Source of the DNA: Achromobacter denitrificans NBRC 15125 | GTDB lineage: Bacteria; Pseudomonadota; Gammaproteobacteria; Burkholderiales; Burkholderiaceae_B | Assembly: GCF_001571365.1 (NCBI RefSeq) | Contig: NZ_BCTQ01000016.1 | Span: 62,001 to 126,000 of the forward strand | Reading direction: 5' to 3' | DNA: 64,000 nt | Part shown: piece after piece, positions 18,991 through 28,029 of the stretch | Position numbering within the stretch: position 1 is the first letter of the stretch | Layout: each line of letters begins with the position of its first letter | Translations under genes and position numbers: made by a program | The notes under the pieces: model-generated | The model's database searches: none | Told to the model about the DNA's origin: nothing | The model's input: only the letters and a program-made list of their open reading frames with translations

Positions 18991-20595
18991 GTGATATCCA
19001 CTGCCAATCTCACCATCCAGTTCGGTCCCAAACCTCTTTTCGAGAACGTTAGCGTCAAGTTCGGGGAAGGCAACCGGTACGGGCTGATCGGGGCCAATGG
19101 GTCCGGCAAGTCGACATTCATGAAGATCATCGGCGGCGACCTTGAGCCGTCGGCCGGCAACGTATCGCTGGAACCGGGCGTGCGCCTGGGCAAGCTGCGC
19201 CAGGACCAGTTCGCTTTCGAAGACCTGCGCGTGCTGGACGTGGTCATGATGGGCCACACCGAAATGTGGGCCGCGATGTCCGAGCGCGACGCCATCTACG
19301 CGAACCCGGAGGCGTCCGAGGACGACTACATGCGCGCGGCCGAACTGGAAGCCAAGTTCGCCGAATACGACGGCTACACCGCCGAAGCGCGCGCCGGCGA
19401 ACTGCTGCTGGGCCTGGAAATCGCCGTCGACCTGCACAACCTGCCGATGCGCGAAGTCGCGCCCGGCTGGAAGCTGCGCGTGCTGCTGGCCCAGGCGCTG
19501 TTCTCCAATCCGGACGTGCTGCTGCTGGACGAACCGACCAACAACCTGGATATCAACACGATCCGCTGGCTGGAGAACGTGCTCAACGGCTACCAGAGCA
19601 CGATGATCATCATCAGCCACGACCGCCACTTCCTGAACCAGGTGTGCACGCACATGGCCGACGTGGACTACGGCGAGATCCGGATCTACCCGGGCAACTA
19701 CGACGACTACATGCTGGCCTCCACCCAGGCCCGCGAGCGTCTGGTGGCCAACAACGCCAAGGCCAAGGAACGCGTGGCCGAACTGCAGGACTTCGTGCGC
19801 CGTTTCGCCGCCAACAAGTCCAAGTCGCGCCAGGCCACCTCGCGCCTCAAGCAGATCGACCGCATCAAGTCCGAGCAGGTCGTGGTCAAGCCGTCGTCGC
19901 GCCAGAACCCCTACATCCGCTTCGAGCAGAACAAGGTCATGCACCGTCTGGCGGTCACGGTCGAGCACCTGTCCAAGGCCTACGACGCGCCCGTGATCCG
20001 CAACTTCTCCGCCATGGTCGATGCCGGCGAGAAGATCGCCATCATCGGCGCCAACGGCGTGGGCAAGACCACCTTGCTGCGCCTGCTGGCCACCGACCTG
20101 CAACCGGACTCCGGTTCGGTGAAGTGGTCGGAGAACGCGGACCTGGGCTATATGGCGCAGGACGTGTCGGATCAATTCCTGCAAACCGACGTCAACCTGC
20201 TGGACTGGATGGGCGAACACCGCCAGCCGGGCGACGACGACCAGTCGATCCGCTCCGTGCTGGGCCGCTTGCTGTTCTCGGCGGACGATCTACCCAAGGC
20301 GCCCAAGGTGCTGTCCGGCGGCGAAAAGAACCGCATGACCTTCGGCCGCCTGATGCTGGGCCGGCACAACGTCATGCTGCTCGACGAGCCCACCAACCAC
20401 CTGGACATGGAATCGATCGAGTCGCTGCAGTTCGCGCTGGAAAAGTACGAAGGCACGCTGGTCTTCGTGTCCCACGACCGCGAGTTCGTGTCCGGCCTGG
20501 CCACGCGCGTGATCGAAATCCTGCCCTCGGGCGAGATCGTCGACTACCGCGGCACCTACGACGACTACCTGACCTCCCGCGGCATCGACGCCTGA
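18991..20595 (+). CDS. ybiT: ABC-F family ATPase YbiT
   Basis: 534 residues with two ABC cassettes and no membrane domain, a ribosome-associated ABC-F protein. First Walker [10 protein letters not shown] near residue 36 and second GANGVGKTT near residue 350; the first signature is the degenerate [16 protein letters not shown] seen in E. coli YbiT, the second [16 protein letters not shown]; Walker B motifs [11 protein letters not shown] and [10 protein letters not shown]. The linker (P-site tRNA-interaction motif) holds [16 protein letters not shown]. Start is GTG at 18991. Sequence resembles YbiT more than EttA, Uup or YheS. Probably rescues or regulates stalled translation. Confidence 0.93.
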   Translation: MISTANLTIQFGPKPLFENVSVKFGEGNRYGLIGANGSGKSTFMKIIGGDLEPSAGNVSLEPGVRLGKLRQDQFAFEDLRVLDVVMMGHTEMWAAMSERDAIYANPEASEDDYMRAAELEAKFAEYDGYTAEARAGELLLGLEIAVDLHNLPMREVAPGWKLRVLLAQALFSNPDVLLLDEPTNNLDINTIRWLENVLNGYQSTMIIISHDRHFLNQVCTHMADVDYGEIRIYPGNYDDYMLASTQARERLVANNAKAKERVAELQDFVRRFAANKSKSRQATSRLKQIDRIKSEQVVVKPSSRQNPYIRFEQNKVMHRLAVTVEHLSKAYDAPVIRNFSAMVDAGEKIAIIGANGVGKTTLLRLLATDLQPDSGSVKWSENADLGYMAQDVSDQFLQTDVNLLDWMGEHRQPGDDDQSIRSVLGRLLFSADDLPKAPKVLSGGEKNRMTFGRLMLGRHNVMLLDEPTNHLDMESIESLQFALEKYEGTLVFVSHDREFVSGLATRVIEILPSGEIVDYRGTYDDYLTSRGIDA

Positions 20596-20724
20596 GGTCC
20601 GAGCTTGCGCGGCGCGGCCCCTTGAGGGCGGCCCGCCGCGTTCAGCCTGCTGCAAACCTGGCTGGGCTATCATCCGGGTAAACCCTGGCGCCGCTTCGGC
20701 CAGGCATTCCTGCCGCTCCCCCAC

Positions 20725-21942
20725 ATGTCCCCCACACCGCATGCCGCGCCCGATGGCGCGCAGATCGGCATGTTCACGCTGACGTTCCGCATCGTTTCCA
20801 TCGCGTTCTTCACCTTCATCTGCTATCTGGCCATCGGCCTGCCGCTGGCCGTGCTGCCCGGTTACGTGCACGACCAGCTCGGCTACGGTTCGGTGCTGGC
20901 CGGCCTGGCGATCAGCGTGCAATACGCAGCCACCTTGCTCAGCCGCTCGCACGCGGGCCGCATGGCGGACACGGTGGGGCCCAAGCAGACCGTGGTGATC
21001 GGCATGGCGGCTTGCGCCGCCAGCGGGGTGTTCCTGCTGCTGGCATACGCCTTCGAGCGCAGCGCCTGGCTCAGCCTGGCGATGATCATCGTCAGCCGGT
21101 TGGCGCTGGGCTTCGGCGAAAGCTGGGTGGGCACGGGCTCGGCCACCTGGGCCATCGCTCGGGTGGGGCCGCTGCATACCGCGCGCGTCATTTCCTGGAA
21201 CGGCATCTGCACCTACGGCGGCCTCGCGCTGGGCGCGCCGCTGGGCGTGTACCTGGAGCAGCAATGGAGCATGGGCGCGCTGGGCGGCGCGGTGCTGCTG
21301 CTGGGGCTGGCCGGCCTGGGCATGGCGGTGTCGCGCGCGGCGGTCGCCATCGTGGGCGGGCACCGCATGGCATTCAAGAGCGTGGTGCTGCGCGTCTTCC
21401 CCCATGGCATGGCGCTGGGCCTGGGATCGGTGGGCTTCGGAACCCTGGCGGCCTTCGTGGCCCTGTACTACGCCAGCGCGTCCTGGGACGGGGCGGCGCA
21501 TGCGCTGAGCGCGTTCGGCTGCGCCTTCATCGGGGTGCGGCTGCTGTTCGCCGGCACCATCACGCGTTTCGGCGGCTTCCGCGTGGCGCAGGCGTCCTTC
21601 GTGGTCGAGGCCGCGGGCCTGCTGTTGCTGTGGCTGGCGCCCAACCCGGGCGCGGCCTTGCTGGGGGCGGCGTTGACCGGCTGCGGTTTCGCCCTGGTAT
21701 TTCCCGCCATCGGCGTGGAGGCCGTGGCTCGCGTGCCCCCTGGCAGCCGCGGCGCGGCGCTGGGCGCGTACTCCGCCTTCCTGGATCTGGCGCTGGGCGT
21801 CACCGGCCCCATCGCGGGGTATATTTCGAGCGGATTCGGCTATCCGGCCATCTTCCTGGCGGCCGCCATGTCGGTGCTGACCGGTTTCCTGATTGCCTTC
21901 GGCCTGCAGCGCCACGCCGTCCGGACGGCTTCCAGGGCCTGA
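20725..21942 (+). CDS. MFS transporter, YhhS/YfcJ type
   Basis: 405 residues, about 12 helices. The start of the first half (RIVSIAFFTFICYLAIGLPLAVLPGYVHDQLGYGSVLAGLAIS) and the loop LLSRSHAGRMADTVGPKQ match E. coli YhhS, as do VISWNGICTYGGLALGAPLGV and the second-half signature ALGAYSAFLDLALGVTGPIAG. YhhS-type proteins are exporters linked to glyphosate or sugar efflux when overproduced; the physiological substrate is unknown. No regulator or enzyme gene adjoins it. Confidence 0.88.
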   Translation: MSPTPHAAPDGAQIGMFTLTFRIVSIAFFTFICYLAIGLPLAVLPGYVHDQLGYGSVLAGLAISVQYAATLLSRSHAGRMADTVGPKQTVVIGMAACAASGVFLLLAYAFERSAWLSLAMIIVSRLALGFGESWVGTGSATWAIARVGPLHTARVISWNGICTYGGLALGAPLGVYLEQQWSMGALGGAVLLLGLAGLGMAVSRAAVAIVGGHRMAFKSVVLRVFPHGMALGLGSVGFGTLAAFVALYYASASWDGAAHALSAFGCAFIGVRLLFAGTITRFGGFRVAQASFVVEAAGLLLLWLAPNPGAALLGAALTGCGFALVFPAIGVEAVARVPPGSRGAALGAYSAFLDLALGVTGPIAGYISSGFGYPAIFLAAAMSVLTGFLIAFGLQRHAVRTASRA

Positions 21943-22048
21943 CCTTTATTACGAAAAGAAGTTAAGACATTCAATATTGATCGTTTGGATTCATATAACG
22001 AATTGTTAGATTTGAGGCTCGTTTTCCACGCGCGCCACGATTCGTTCC

Positions 22049-22819
22049 ATGAACCTCACTTTCGACCACGTACACAAGCACTTCGGCGAACTCCCCGTCG
22101 TGGACGGTTTCGCCAGCGAAATCAAGGCCGGTGAACTGGTCGCGCTGGTCGGCCCGTCGGGCTGCGGCAAGTCCACCTTGCTGCATCTGGCGGCAGGCCT
22201 GGAGAAGCCCACCCAGGGCGCCGTGCTCGCCGACGGCCAGGCCGTCTCCGGCCCGCACCCCAGCCGCACCCTGGTGTTCCAGGAGCATGCGCTGTACCCC
22301 TGGCTGACGCTGCTGGACAACGTGGCGCTGGCGCTGGAATTCCAGAAGGCGCCCAAGGCCCGCGCCCGCGAGGCTGCGCGGCAATGGCTGGCGCGCGTCA
22401 GCCTGGCCGGCTTCGAAGACTACTACCCCCACCAGGTTTCGGGCGGCATGCGGCAACGCGCCGCGCTGGCCAGGGCGTTCATCGCCCAGCCGCAGACGCT
22501 GCTCATGGACGAGCCCTTCGGCGCGCTGGACGCGCTCACCCGGCTCAGCCTGCAGGACGTGCTGCGCCAGCTGATCGCCCAGGAAAAGCCCACCGTGCTG
22601 CTCGTGACCCACGACGTCGACGAGGCCCTGTTCCTGGCGGATCGCATCATCGTCTTCAGCCCGCGCCCGGCGCGCGTGCTGCGCGAGTTCAACCTGGCGC
22701 ACCACGAAAAGACCCACGACCTGTCCGGCCTGGCCGCCGAGAAGCGCGAGATCCTGCGCCTGCTCGGCATCGCGGTGGACGGGGCGGGCGCGCCCGCCGA
22801 CCTGGCCCTGGCCGCCTGA
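22049..22819 (+). CDS. ABC importer ATPase, nitrate/sulfonate/taurine type
   Basis: 256 residues. Walker A GPSGCGKST at 35-43, Q-loop VFQEHALYPWLTLLDNVAL, signature VSGGMRQRAALARAF, Walker B LLMDEPFGALD and the H-loop VTHDVDEAL are all intact, with the TauB/SsuB/NrtD pattern. First gene of a coupled importer operon (ATPase, receptor, permease, extra receptor). The upstream 100 bases are AT-rich and could hold a promoter. No clear ribosome site precedes the ATG. Confidence 0.93.
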   Translation: MNLTFDHVHKHFGELPVVDGFASEIKAGELVALVGPSGCGKSTLLHLAAGLEKPTQGAVLADGQAVSGPHPSRTLVFQEHALYPWLTLLDNVALALEFQKAPKARAREAARQWLARVSLAGFEDYYPHQVSGGMRQRAALARAFIAQPQTLLMDEPFGALDALTRLSLQDVLRQLIAQEKPTVLLVTHDVDEALFLADRIIVFSPRPARVLREFNLAHHEKTHDLSGLAAEKREILRLLGIAVDGAGAPADLALAA

Positions 22820-22888
22820 CGGTCCCTTTTCGGATTCTTCCTGGCGGCGCTCGCGCCGCCGCCCCCCGATTCCCCTGGAGCTCTCCTC

Positions 22889-23887
22889 ATGAAATTGAAG
22901 CAATGGCTGTCCCTGCCGCTGGCTGCGGCGCTGCTGGCCGCGGCCCCCGCGATGGCCGCCGAAAAATTCCGCGTGGGCTACCTGCGCGTCATGGACGATG
23001 CGCAAGCCATCGTCGCCCAGGAGGGCGGCTACTACAAAAAGGCCGGCCTGGATTCCGAACTGATCGAATTCAAATCCGGCACCGACCTGATCAAGGCCAT
23101 CGTCGGCGGCCAGCTGGACATCGGCGTGCTCGGCTTCACCAACGCCGTGGCCTGGGCCTCCAAGGGCGCGGACCTGAAGGTGGTGGGCGGCGCGCAGCAG
23201 GGCTACCACTCGCTGATCGTGCGCGACGATTCCGGCATCAAGGACATCGCCGGCCTGAAGGGCAAGACCCTGGCCTCGCAGGCCGAAGGCAGCACGGCGG
23301 ACGTGGTCCTGAAGGGCGTGGTGCTCAAGCAGGGCAACCTGGGCGCCGACGACGTCAACGTCATGGGCGTGAGCCCCGCCGTGGCGGTGCAGTCGCTGGT
23401 GGGCAAGCGCGTGGACGCGGCGTTCCTGTTCGAACCCTATGACCGCATCGCGCAGCTCGTCGCCCCGGTCAAGCAGATCTACGAAGTGGGCCAGGCCTGG
23501 CCGTTCCCGTGCATGGTCGTGATTACTTCCGGCGAAACGCTGGCCAAGCGCAAGGACGACGTCTGGAAGGCCCTGGACGCGCAGAATCAGGCCATCGAGC
23601 TGTTGCAGAAGGAACCGGCCCAGGCTTCCAAGCTGATCGCCTCGTATTTCATCGCGGAGCCCACGCTCAAGACCCTGACCCGCGGCGAACTGCCGCGCGA
23701 GACGGTCATCGCCGAAGCCATCGGCACGCAGGTCTTCACGCCCAAGCTGACCGAGAAGGACACCCGCCGCATGCAGGAAATCGCCGATATCCTGCAGGCC
23801 CAGGGCTCGCTCAAGACGCGTGACGGCAAGCCGTACGACGTCTCCAGCATTGTCGACCTGTCCTGGCAAGAGGCTCGCAAGCTTTGA
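22889..23887 (+). CDS. ABC importer substrate-binding protein, SsuA/TauA/THI5-like
   Basis: 332 residues. Signal peptide (QWLSLPLAAALLAAAPAMAAEKF) and the fold of nitrate/sulfonate/bicarbonate-type receptors: FRVGYLRVMDDAQAIVAQEGGYYKKAGLDSEL, then GGQLDIGVLGFTNAVAWASKGADLKVV and LVGKRVDAAFLFEPY. ATG follows GGAGCTC. It binds the ligand in the periplasm and delivers it to the permease. The ligand is not evident: sulfonate, pyrimidine or an aromatic acid are all possible for the family. Its TGA overlaps the TTG start of the permease. Confidence 0.92.
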   Translation: MKLKQWLSLPLAAALLAAAPAMAAEKFRVGYLRVMDDAQAIVAQEGGYYKKAGLDSELIEFKSGTDLIKAIVGGQLDIGVLGFTNAVAWASKGADLKVVGGAQQGYHSLIVRDDSGIKDIAGLKGKTLASQAEGSTADVVLKGVVLKQGNLGADDVNVMGVSPAVAVQSLVGKRVDAAFLFEPYDRIAQLVAPVKQIYEVGQAWPFPCMVVITSGETLAKRKDDVWKALDAQNQAIELLQKEPAQASKLIASYFIAEPTLKTLTRGELPRETVIAEAIGTQVFTPKLTEKDTRRMQEIADILQAQGSLKTRDGKPYDVSSIVDLSWQEARKL

Positions 23888-24657
23888 GCGCATCCACCCG
23901 AGTCACCGGCGCCCGCAAGCATCTCGCGGGCGTGCTGGGCGTAGTGTTCATCCTGGCGCTCTGGCAGTTGGCGTCGTTCGCGCTGCCGGACTTCCTCATG
24001 CCGGGCGTTCCGGCCGTCGTCGAGCGCCTGTTCGAGGACCTGGGCAAGCAATCCTTCCACCAGAGCCTGCTGGGCACGCTGGGCCGGCTGGGCGCGGGCT
24101 ACGGCCTGGCGCTGGCCGCCGGCATCGGCTTCGGGCTGGTGGCGGCCGTGCTGTTCTTCTTCCGCGAAGTGCTGCGCAGCGCCATCGTCATCCTGCAATC
24201 GATCCCCTCGATCGCCTGGGTGCCGCTGTTCCTGATCGTTATGGGCTTCGGCAACACGCCCATCATCGTGGTGGTGGCGCTGTCGGCGTTTTTCCCGGCC
24301 GCCCTCAGCGTGATGAACGCCACGGAATCCGTGCAGCGCGTCCACGTGGCGGCGGCGCGGGTCATGGGCGCCACGCCCTGGGGCCTGGTCAAGCGCGTCT
24401 ACCTGCCGGCCGTGATGCCGGAGCTCATTACGGGCGCGCAGCTGGCCTTCGGCAATGCCTGGCGCGCCCTGATCTCCGCGGAAATGCTGATCGGCTTCGG
24501 CAAGGGCCTGGGCCGCTCGCTGGCGTATTCGGGCGAGATCGCCGACATGACCGGCGTGATGACCAACATCCTGGTTATCGCGGTGCTGGCGGCGCTGATC
24601 GACCAGTTCGTGCTTGAGAACCTCAAGCATCGCCTGCTGCGCTACCAGTACGTGTGA
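23884..24657 (+). CDS. ABC importer permease, SsuC/TauC type
   Basis: 257 residues, about six helices, BPD_transp_1 family. The EAA loop is VHVAAARVMGATPWGLVKRVYLPAVMPELITGAQLAFGNAWRALISAEM. Start is TTG at 23884, four-base overlap (TTGA) with the receptor gene, and gives a complete first helix. The longer upstream frame in another register is a shadow. Confidence 0.92.
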   Translation: MSASTRVTGARKHLAGVLGVVFILALWQLASFALPDFLMPGVPAVVERLFEDLGKQSFHQSLLGTLGRLGAGYGLALAAGIGFGLVAAVLFFFREVLRSAIVILQSIPSIAWVPLFLIVMGFGNTPIIVVVALSAFFPAALSVMNATESVQRVHVAAARVMGATPWGLVKRVYLPAVMPELITGAQLAFGNAWRALISAEMLIGFGKGLGRSLAYSGEIADMTGVMTNILVIAVLAALIDQFVLENLKHRLLRYQYV

Positions 24658-24674
24658 GCGCGACGGAGGCCCGC

Positions 24675-25478
24675 ATGATTCGCCATCTACGCCTGTTCGC
24701 CCTTGGCGCCTGCCTGGCGGCGGGCGCCGCGCACGCCCAGGCCGAACCGTTCGCGGCGGCGCGCGGGCGGGGGGAACTGGTGGTGGGGGTCCCGTACCTG
24801 GCGCCGCCGCCCGAGGCCGGCGCCAAGATCCGCACGCCGGACGGCCTGGACGCCGCCGCGGCCGAGCGGCTGGGGCAGAGCCTGGGCCTGCCGGTGCGCC
24901 TGCGGCAGCTGTCGGCCGAGCAGGCCGCGGCCGCGCTGGCGACGGGCGAGGCGGACCTGGTGCTGGCCGACGGCGCGGCGGGCCTGCCGGCGTCGGTCGC
25001 CGCGCAAGCCACCGGCTACGCGGTCCGCCCCAAGGCCGTGATCCGCAGCGACACCCGGCTGCGGCGGCCGGACGACGCGCGCGGCCGCAGCGTCTGCATG
25101 GCCGAGGCCGCCACGGCGTCTCGCGCCCTGGCGCAGCGCTGGGGCGCCGTCGTGCGCACTTACCGCGTGCCGTCCGACGCCCTGGTCGCGGTGCGCGAAG
25201 GCAGCTGCGACATCGGCCTGGTGGACGACGCGGTCTGGGAACCGCTGATGCGCTTTCCGGAGTGGAAGAAATTCTCGTCCACGCTGTCCGCCGACGGCGA
25301 CCGGCATGAGCGGGTGTGGCTGCTGCGGGCGGACGACTCCGCCAGCCGCGGCTGGCTCGACCAGCAGATGCGCGACTGGAACCGCGCCGGCGCCTGGAAG
25401 GCCATGACCGTCAAATGGGCCCGCGACGTGGCGTTCGACGTCTATCTGGACCAGGAAGTCCCGGACTGCCACGGCTAG
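24675..25478 (+). CDS. Second solute-binding protein (family 3-like) in the ABC operon
   Basis: 267 residues with a signal peptide (FALGACLAAGAAHAQAEP) and a family-3 periplasmic binding fold: GELVVGVPYLAPP, then GLDAAAAERLGQSLGLPVRLRQL and ATGEADLVLAD. It is unrelated to the SsuA-like receptor of the same operon. ATG at 24675 is chosen for the GGAGG seven bases upstream; a GTG at 24654 overlapping the permease stop would add seven residues before the signal. A paired Cys in the middle (SVCMAE, GSCDIG) and one at the C terminus are visible. Similar proteins accompany PQQ-dependent dehydrogenases in other bacteria, but none is here. Confidence 0.75.
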   Translation: MIRHLRLFALGACLAAGAAHAQAEPFAAARGRGELVVGVPYLAPPPEAGAKIRTPDGLDAAAAERLGQSLGLPVRLRQLSAEQAAAALATGEADLVLADGAAGLPASVAAQATGYAVRPKAVIRSDTRLRRPDDARGRSVCMAEAATASRALAQRWGAVVRTYRVPSDALVAVREGSCDIGLVDDAVWEPLMRFPEWKKFSSTLSADGDRHERVWLLRADDSASRGWLDQQMRDWNRAGAWKAMTVKWARDVAFDVYLDQEVPDCHG

Positions 25479-25519
25479 CGCCGGCGCGGCGGCCGCAGCC
25501 TGCACTTACAATGCCGGGC

Positions 25520-26104
25520 ATGACGCACACGTTGACCGCTCCCTGCACCTACCAGGAAGACATCAAGAAAAGCCGCTTCGTCGCGCACGCGACGCCGGTG
25601 GCCACGGTGGAAGAGGCCATGCGCTTCTTCGCCGAACGCGGCGATCCGGAGGCGACCCACAACTGCTGGGCCTACCGCATCGGGCAAGAGTACCGTTTCA
25701 ACGACGATGGCGAGCCCGGCGGCACCGCGGGACGCCCCATCCTGCAGGCCATAGAAGGGCAGGACATGGACCGCGTGGCGGTGCTGGTGGTGCGCTGGTT
25801 CGGGGGAGTGAAGCTCGGGGCGGGCGGATTGGTGCGCGCCTACGGCGGCTGCGCGGCGAATTGCCTGCGCCTGGGGGAGCGGACCGAGATCGTGGATCTT
25901 GCAACCGTTTCCTGCGCCTGCGGCTTCGCGGAATTGCCGCTGCTCAAGTCGCGCCTGGCCCAGGCGGGCGCCACGATCCAGCAGGAAGATTTCAACGCGG
26001 AAGGGGCCGTGCTGCGCTTCACGGTGCCGCGCGCGGCGGTCGACGAATTGGCCGTGACCGTGGCCAACATCACGCGCGGCCGAGCCGGATGGGATGTGAC
26101 GTAG
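25520..26104 (+). CDS. YigZ/IMPACT-family protein
   Basis: 194 residues. The UPF0029 N-terminal domain is clear: YQEDIKKSRFVAHATPV, THNCWAYRIG, the hallmark FNDDGEPGGTAGRPIL and VVRWFGGVKLGAGGLVRAYGG; a YigZ C-terminal ferredoxin-like domain follows. E. coli YigZ and eukaryotic IMPACT act near translation, but the biochemical role is unclear. Start ATG at 25520 or 25511 (three residues more); neither has a ribosome site. The TAG stop lies within the left arm of the 186-bp palindrome. Confidence 0.9.
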   Translation: MTHTLTAPCTYQEDIKKSRFVAHATPVATVEEAMRFFAERGDPEATHNCWAYRIGQEYRFNDDGEPGGTAGRPILQAIEGQDMDRVAVLVVRWFGGVKLGAGGLVRAYGGCAANCLRLGERTEIVDLATVSCACGFAELPLLKSRLAQAGATIQQEDFNAEGAVLRFTVPRAAVDELAVTVANITRGRAGWDVT

Positions 26105-26285
26105 GATGGGTGAAGCGCGAGATTACTCGCGCAAGAACGCAATTGCCCAGCGCGCGAAACCCATGCGGCCGTGGGCAGATAATGCTTGGCATCGGCCGGA
26201 AAACACGCGATTGCGGCCGCATGGGTTTCGCGCGCTGGATACCTGAGTTCTTTCTCAAGAACTCTCGCGCTTCACCCATCCTACG
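26100..26285. repeat. 186-bp nested palindromic element (MITE/REP-like)
   Basis: Outer arms of 23 bases match perfectly (26100-26122 and 26263-26285, CGTAGGATGGGTGAAGCGCG-type ends). Inner arms of 25 bases also match perfectly (26147-26171 and 26214-26238). The 24-base spacers between outer and inner arms are equal in length and partly complementary. The two genes that converge on it, yigZ-like and thioredoxin, both take their TAG stop from the outer arms at symmetric positions (26102-26104 and 26281-26283). It can fold into one very long stem and probably ends transcription from both sides. No transposase is present. Confidence 0.88.
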
Positions 26286-26655
26286 CATCCTGCCCGTTTT
26301 GCGCGGCGGCGATTTCCTTGTGGACCTGTTCCATGTCCACTTCCTTGATCTTGGTGAGTAGCTCGTTCAGCTGGCCGGCCGACAGGGCGCCGGGCTGCGA
26401 GAATAGCAAGACCTTTTCGCGGAAGACCATCAGCGTCGGGATCGAGCGGATGCCCAGCGCGCCGGCCAGTTCCTGTTCGACGTCGGTATTCACCTTGGCG
26501 AACGTGACGTCGGGGTGCTCGGCGGCGGCCTGTTCGAAAACCGGCGCGAAGCCGCGGCACGGGCCGCACCAGGGCGCCCAGAAGTCGACGATCAGGGTGC
26601 CGTCGGGGGTGATGGCGTCTTGGAAGCTGTCTTTGGTGAGTTCAACGGTACTCAT
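26281..26655 (-). CDS. Thioredoxin-family protein
   Basis: 124 residues, cytoplasmic. Active site WCGPC with Cys30 and Cys33, preceded by LIVDFWAP, and the cis-proline SIPTLMVF; this is a full thioredoxin fold with an extra C-terminal helix of about 15 residues (VDMEQVHKEIAAAQNGQ) beyond E. coli TrxA. Start ATG with AAGGA seven bases before. It reduces protein disulfides using thioredoxin reductase, which is not in the window. Stop lies within the palindromic element. Confidence 0.9.
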   Translation of the reverse strand: MSTVELTKDSFQDAITPDGTLIVDFWAPWCGPCRGFAPVFEQAAAEHPDVTFAKVNTDVEQELAGALGIRSIPTLMVFREKVLLFSQPGALSAGQLNELLTKIKEVDMEQVHKEIAAAQNGQDA

Positions 26656-26797
26656 TTTGAATCCTTGCCGCGCGAGCGGCGAAAAAGCGGTGTCTGATCA
26701 GGCGACGCTGCGGCATTGCATGCTCTTTGGGCCATAGTAGAGCCGGTCGCCGTTGCGTCGCAATGGTTGGCGCCGGGGCGGGCCCGGCCGGCGGCGC

Positions 26798-27802
26798 TCA
26801 GGCGGGGGCGCCCTGCTTCAGGGAAGCCACGATCTCGAAAGAGCGCAGGCGGTCGGCGATGTTGTAGAAATCGGAAACGATCATCACCTCGTCGGCCTCG
26901 GTTTCGGCTACCAGCGCCTCCAGTTCGCGCCGGACGGTATCCGGGCCGCCGACGATGGCGGCGCCCAGTCTTTGATTGACCGCCTCGCGCTCCCATTCGT
27001 TCCACACGCCGTCCATGCTGTCCACGGGCGGCTGCAGTTGCAGCCGGTGGCCCCGCACCAGCGACAGGAACTTCAGCTGCTGGGTGGTGGCCTGGTGGCG
27101 GGCTTCCTCGTCGGTTTCCGCGGCCACGACCGGCACGCCGATCATGGCGTAGGGCCGGGCCAGCGTCGCCGACGGCTTGAACAGGTGGCGGTACAGGCGC
27201 ATCGCCGCCATGCCCTCGGGCGAGAAGTGCCCGGCGAACGAGAACGGCAGGCCGAGTTCGGCCGCCAGCCTGGCACTGAAATCGCTGGATCCGAGCAGCC
27301 AGATCGGGATGTCCAGGCCTTCGCCCGGAATGGCGCGAACCGGCTGTCCGGGCCGCGACGGCGCCAGGAAGCCGCGCAATTCTTCCACCAGCGCCGGGAA
27401 TTCCAGGCCGCTGCGCGGACCGCGGCGCAGCGCGTGCTGCGTGGCGCCGTCGCTGCCGGGCGCGCGGCCCAGGCCCAGGTCGATGCGGCCGGGGTACAGG
27501 GTTTCGAGCGTGCCGAACTGCTCGGCGATGATCAGCGGCGCGTGGTTGGGCAGCATGACGCCGCCCGAACCCACGCGCAGGGTGTTCGTATGGCCGGCCA
27601 CGTGCCCGATCAGCACGGCGGTGGCGCTGCTGGCCACGCCGTTGATGTTGTGGTGCTCGGCGAGCCAGAAGCGCTTGTATCCCAGGCGCTCGACGTGCTG
27701 GGCCAGCGCCACCGTGTTGCGGAAGGCGTCGGCCGCGTCGCGGCCCTGCACAATGGGGGCCAGGTCGAGGACGGAAAAGGGGATGCGGGCGAGGCTGCTC
27801 AT
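26798..27802 (-). CDS. LLM-class flavin-dependent oxidoreductase (bacterial luciferase-like)
   Basis: 334 residues. FMN-dependent TIM-barrel family: [28 protein letters not shown] and [41 protein letters not shown] are diagnostic of the YhbW/MsnO8 group. Start ATG at 27802 has GGAGG eight bases upstream; the longer frame beginning near 27913 is not supported. The FMN is supplied as FMNH2 by a separate reductase. Substrate unknown. Same strand as the thioredoxin downstream but 142 bases apart. Confidence 0.9.
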   Translation of the reverse strand: MSSLARIPFSVLDLAPIVQGRDAADAFRNTVALAQHVERLGYKRFWLAEHHNINGVASSATAVLIGHVAGHTNTLRVGSGGVMLPNHAPLIIAEQFGTLETLYPGRIDLGLGRAPGSDGATQHALRRGPRSGLEFPALVEELRGFLAPSRPGQPVRAIPGEGLDIPIWLLGSSDFSARLAAELGLPFSFAGHFSPEGMAAMRLYRHLFKPSATLARPYAMIGVPVVAAETDEEARHQATTQQLKFLSLVRGHRLQLQPPVDSMDGVWNEWEREAVNQRLGAAIVGGPDTVRRELEALVAETEADEVMIVSDFYNIADRLRSFEIVASLKQGAPA

Positions 27803-27985
27803 GCGGAAACCTCCGGGCTCGCGGGGCGACAGGACAGGGCGGGGATAGGGGGCGTGAAACGCAAGGCGGACTCCATATACCGTGATACATGGGGAGTGTA
27901 TCGGCGAAATCAACCTGGGCCGCCAGCAACCTTATGGGCCGGCGGGTTGATTGAATTTGCCTATCCCGCTGATTGGGGAAAGCGT

Positions 27986-28021
27986 CGCCCCGGGAGCCTT
28001 CTTGCCGAAGGCCCCGGGGCG
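27986..28021 (-). terminator. Hairpin terminator of the purine permease
   Basis: CGCCCCGGGAGCCTTC (27986-28001) pairs, with one bulge, with GAAGGCCCCGGGGCG (28007-28021), nine bases past the permease stop on the minus strand. Downstream the minus strand reads ACGCTTTCCCC, a weak U tract. Confidence 0.5.
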
Positions 28022-28029
28022 GCCGGGCC

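Noticed and set aside
20596-20680. Imperfect GC-rich hairpin after ybiT as a terminator
   Set aside because: Pairing is interrupted and no T run follows; too weak to list.
26100-26285. Insertion sequence
   Set aside because: No transposase reading frame fits within 186 bases; it is at most a non-autonomous element.
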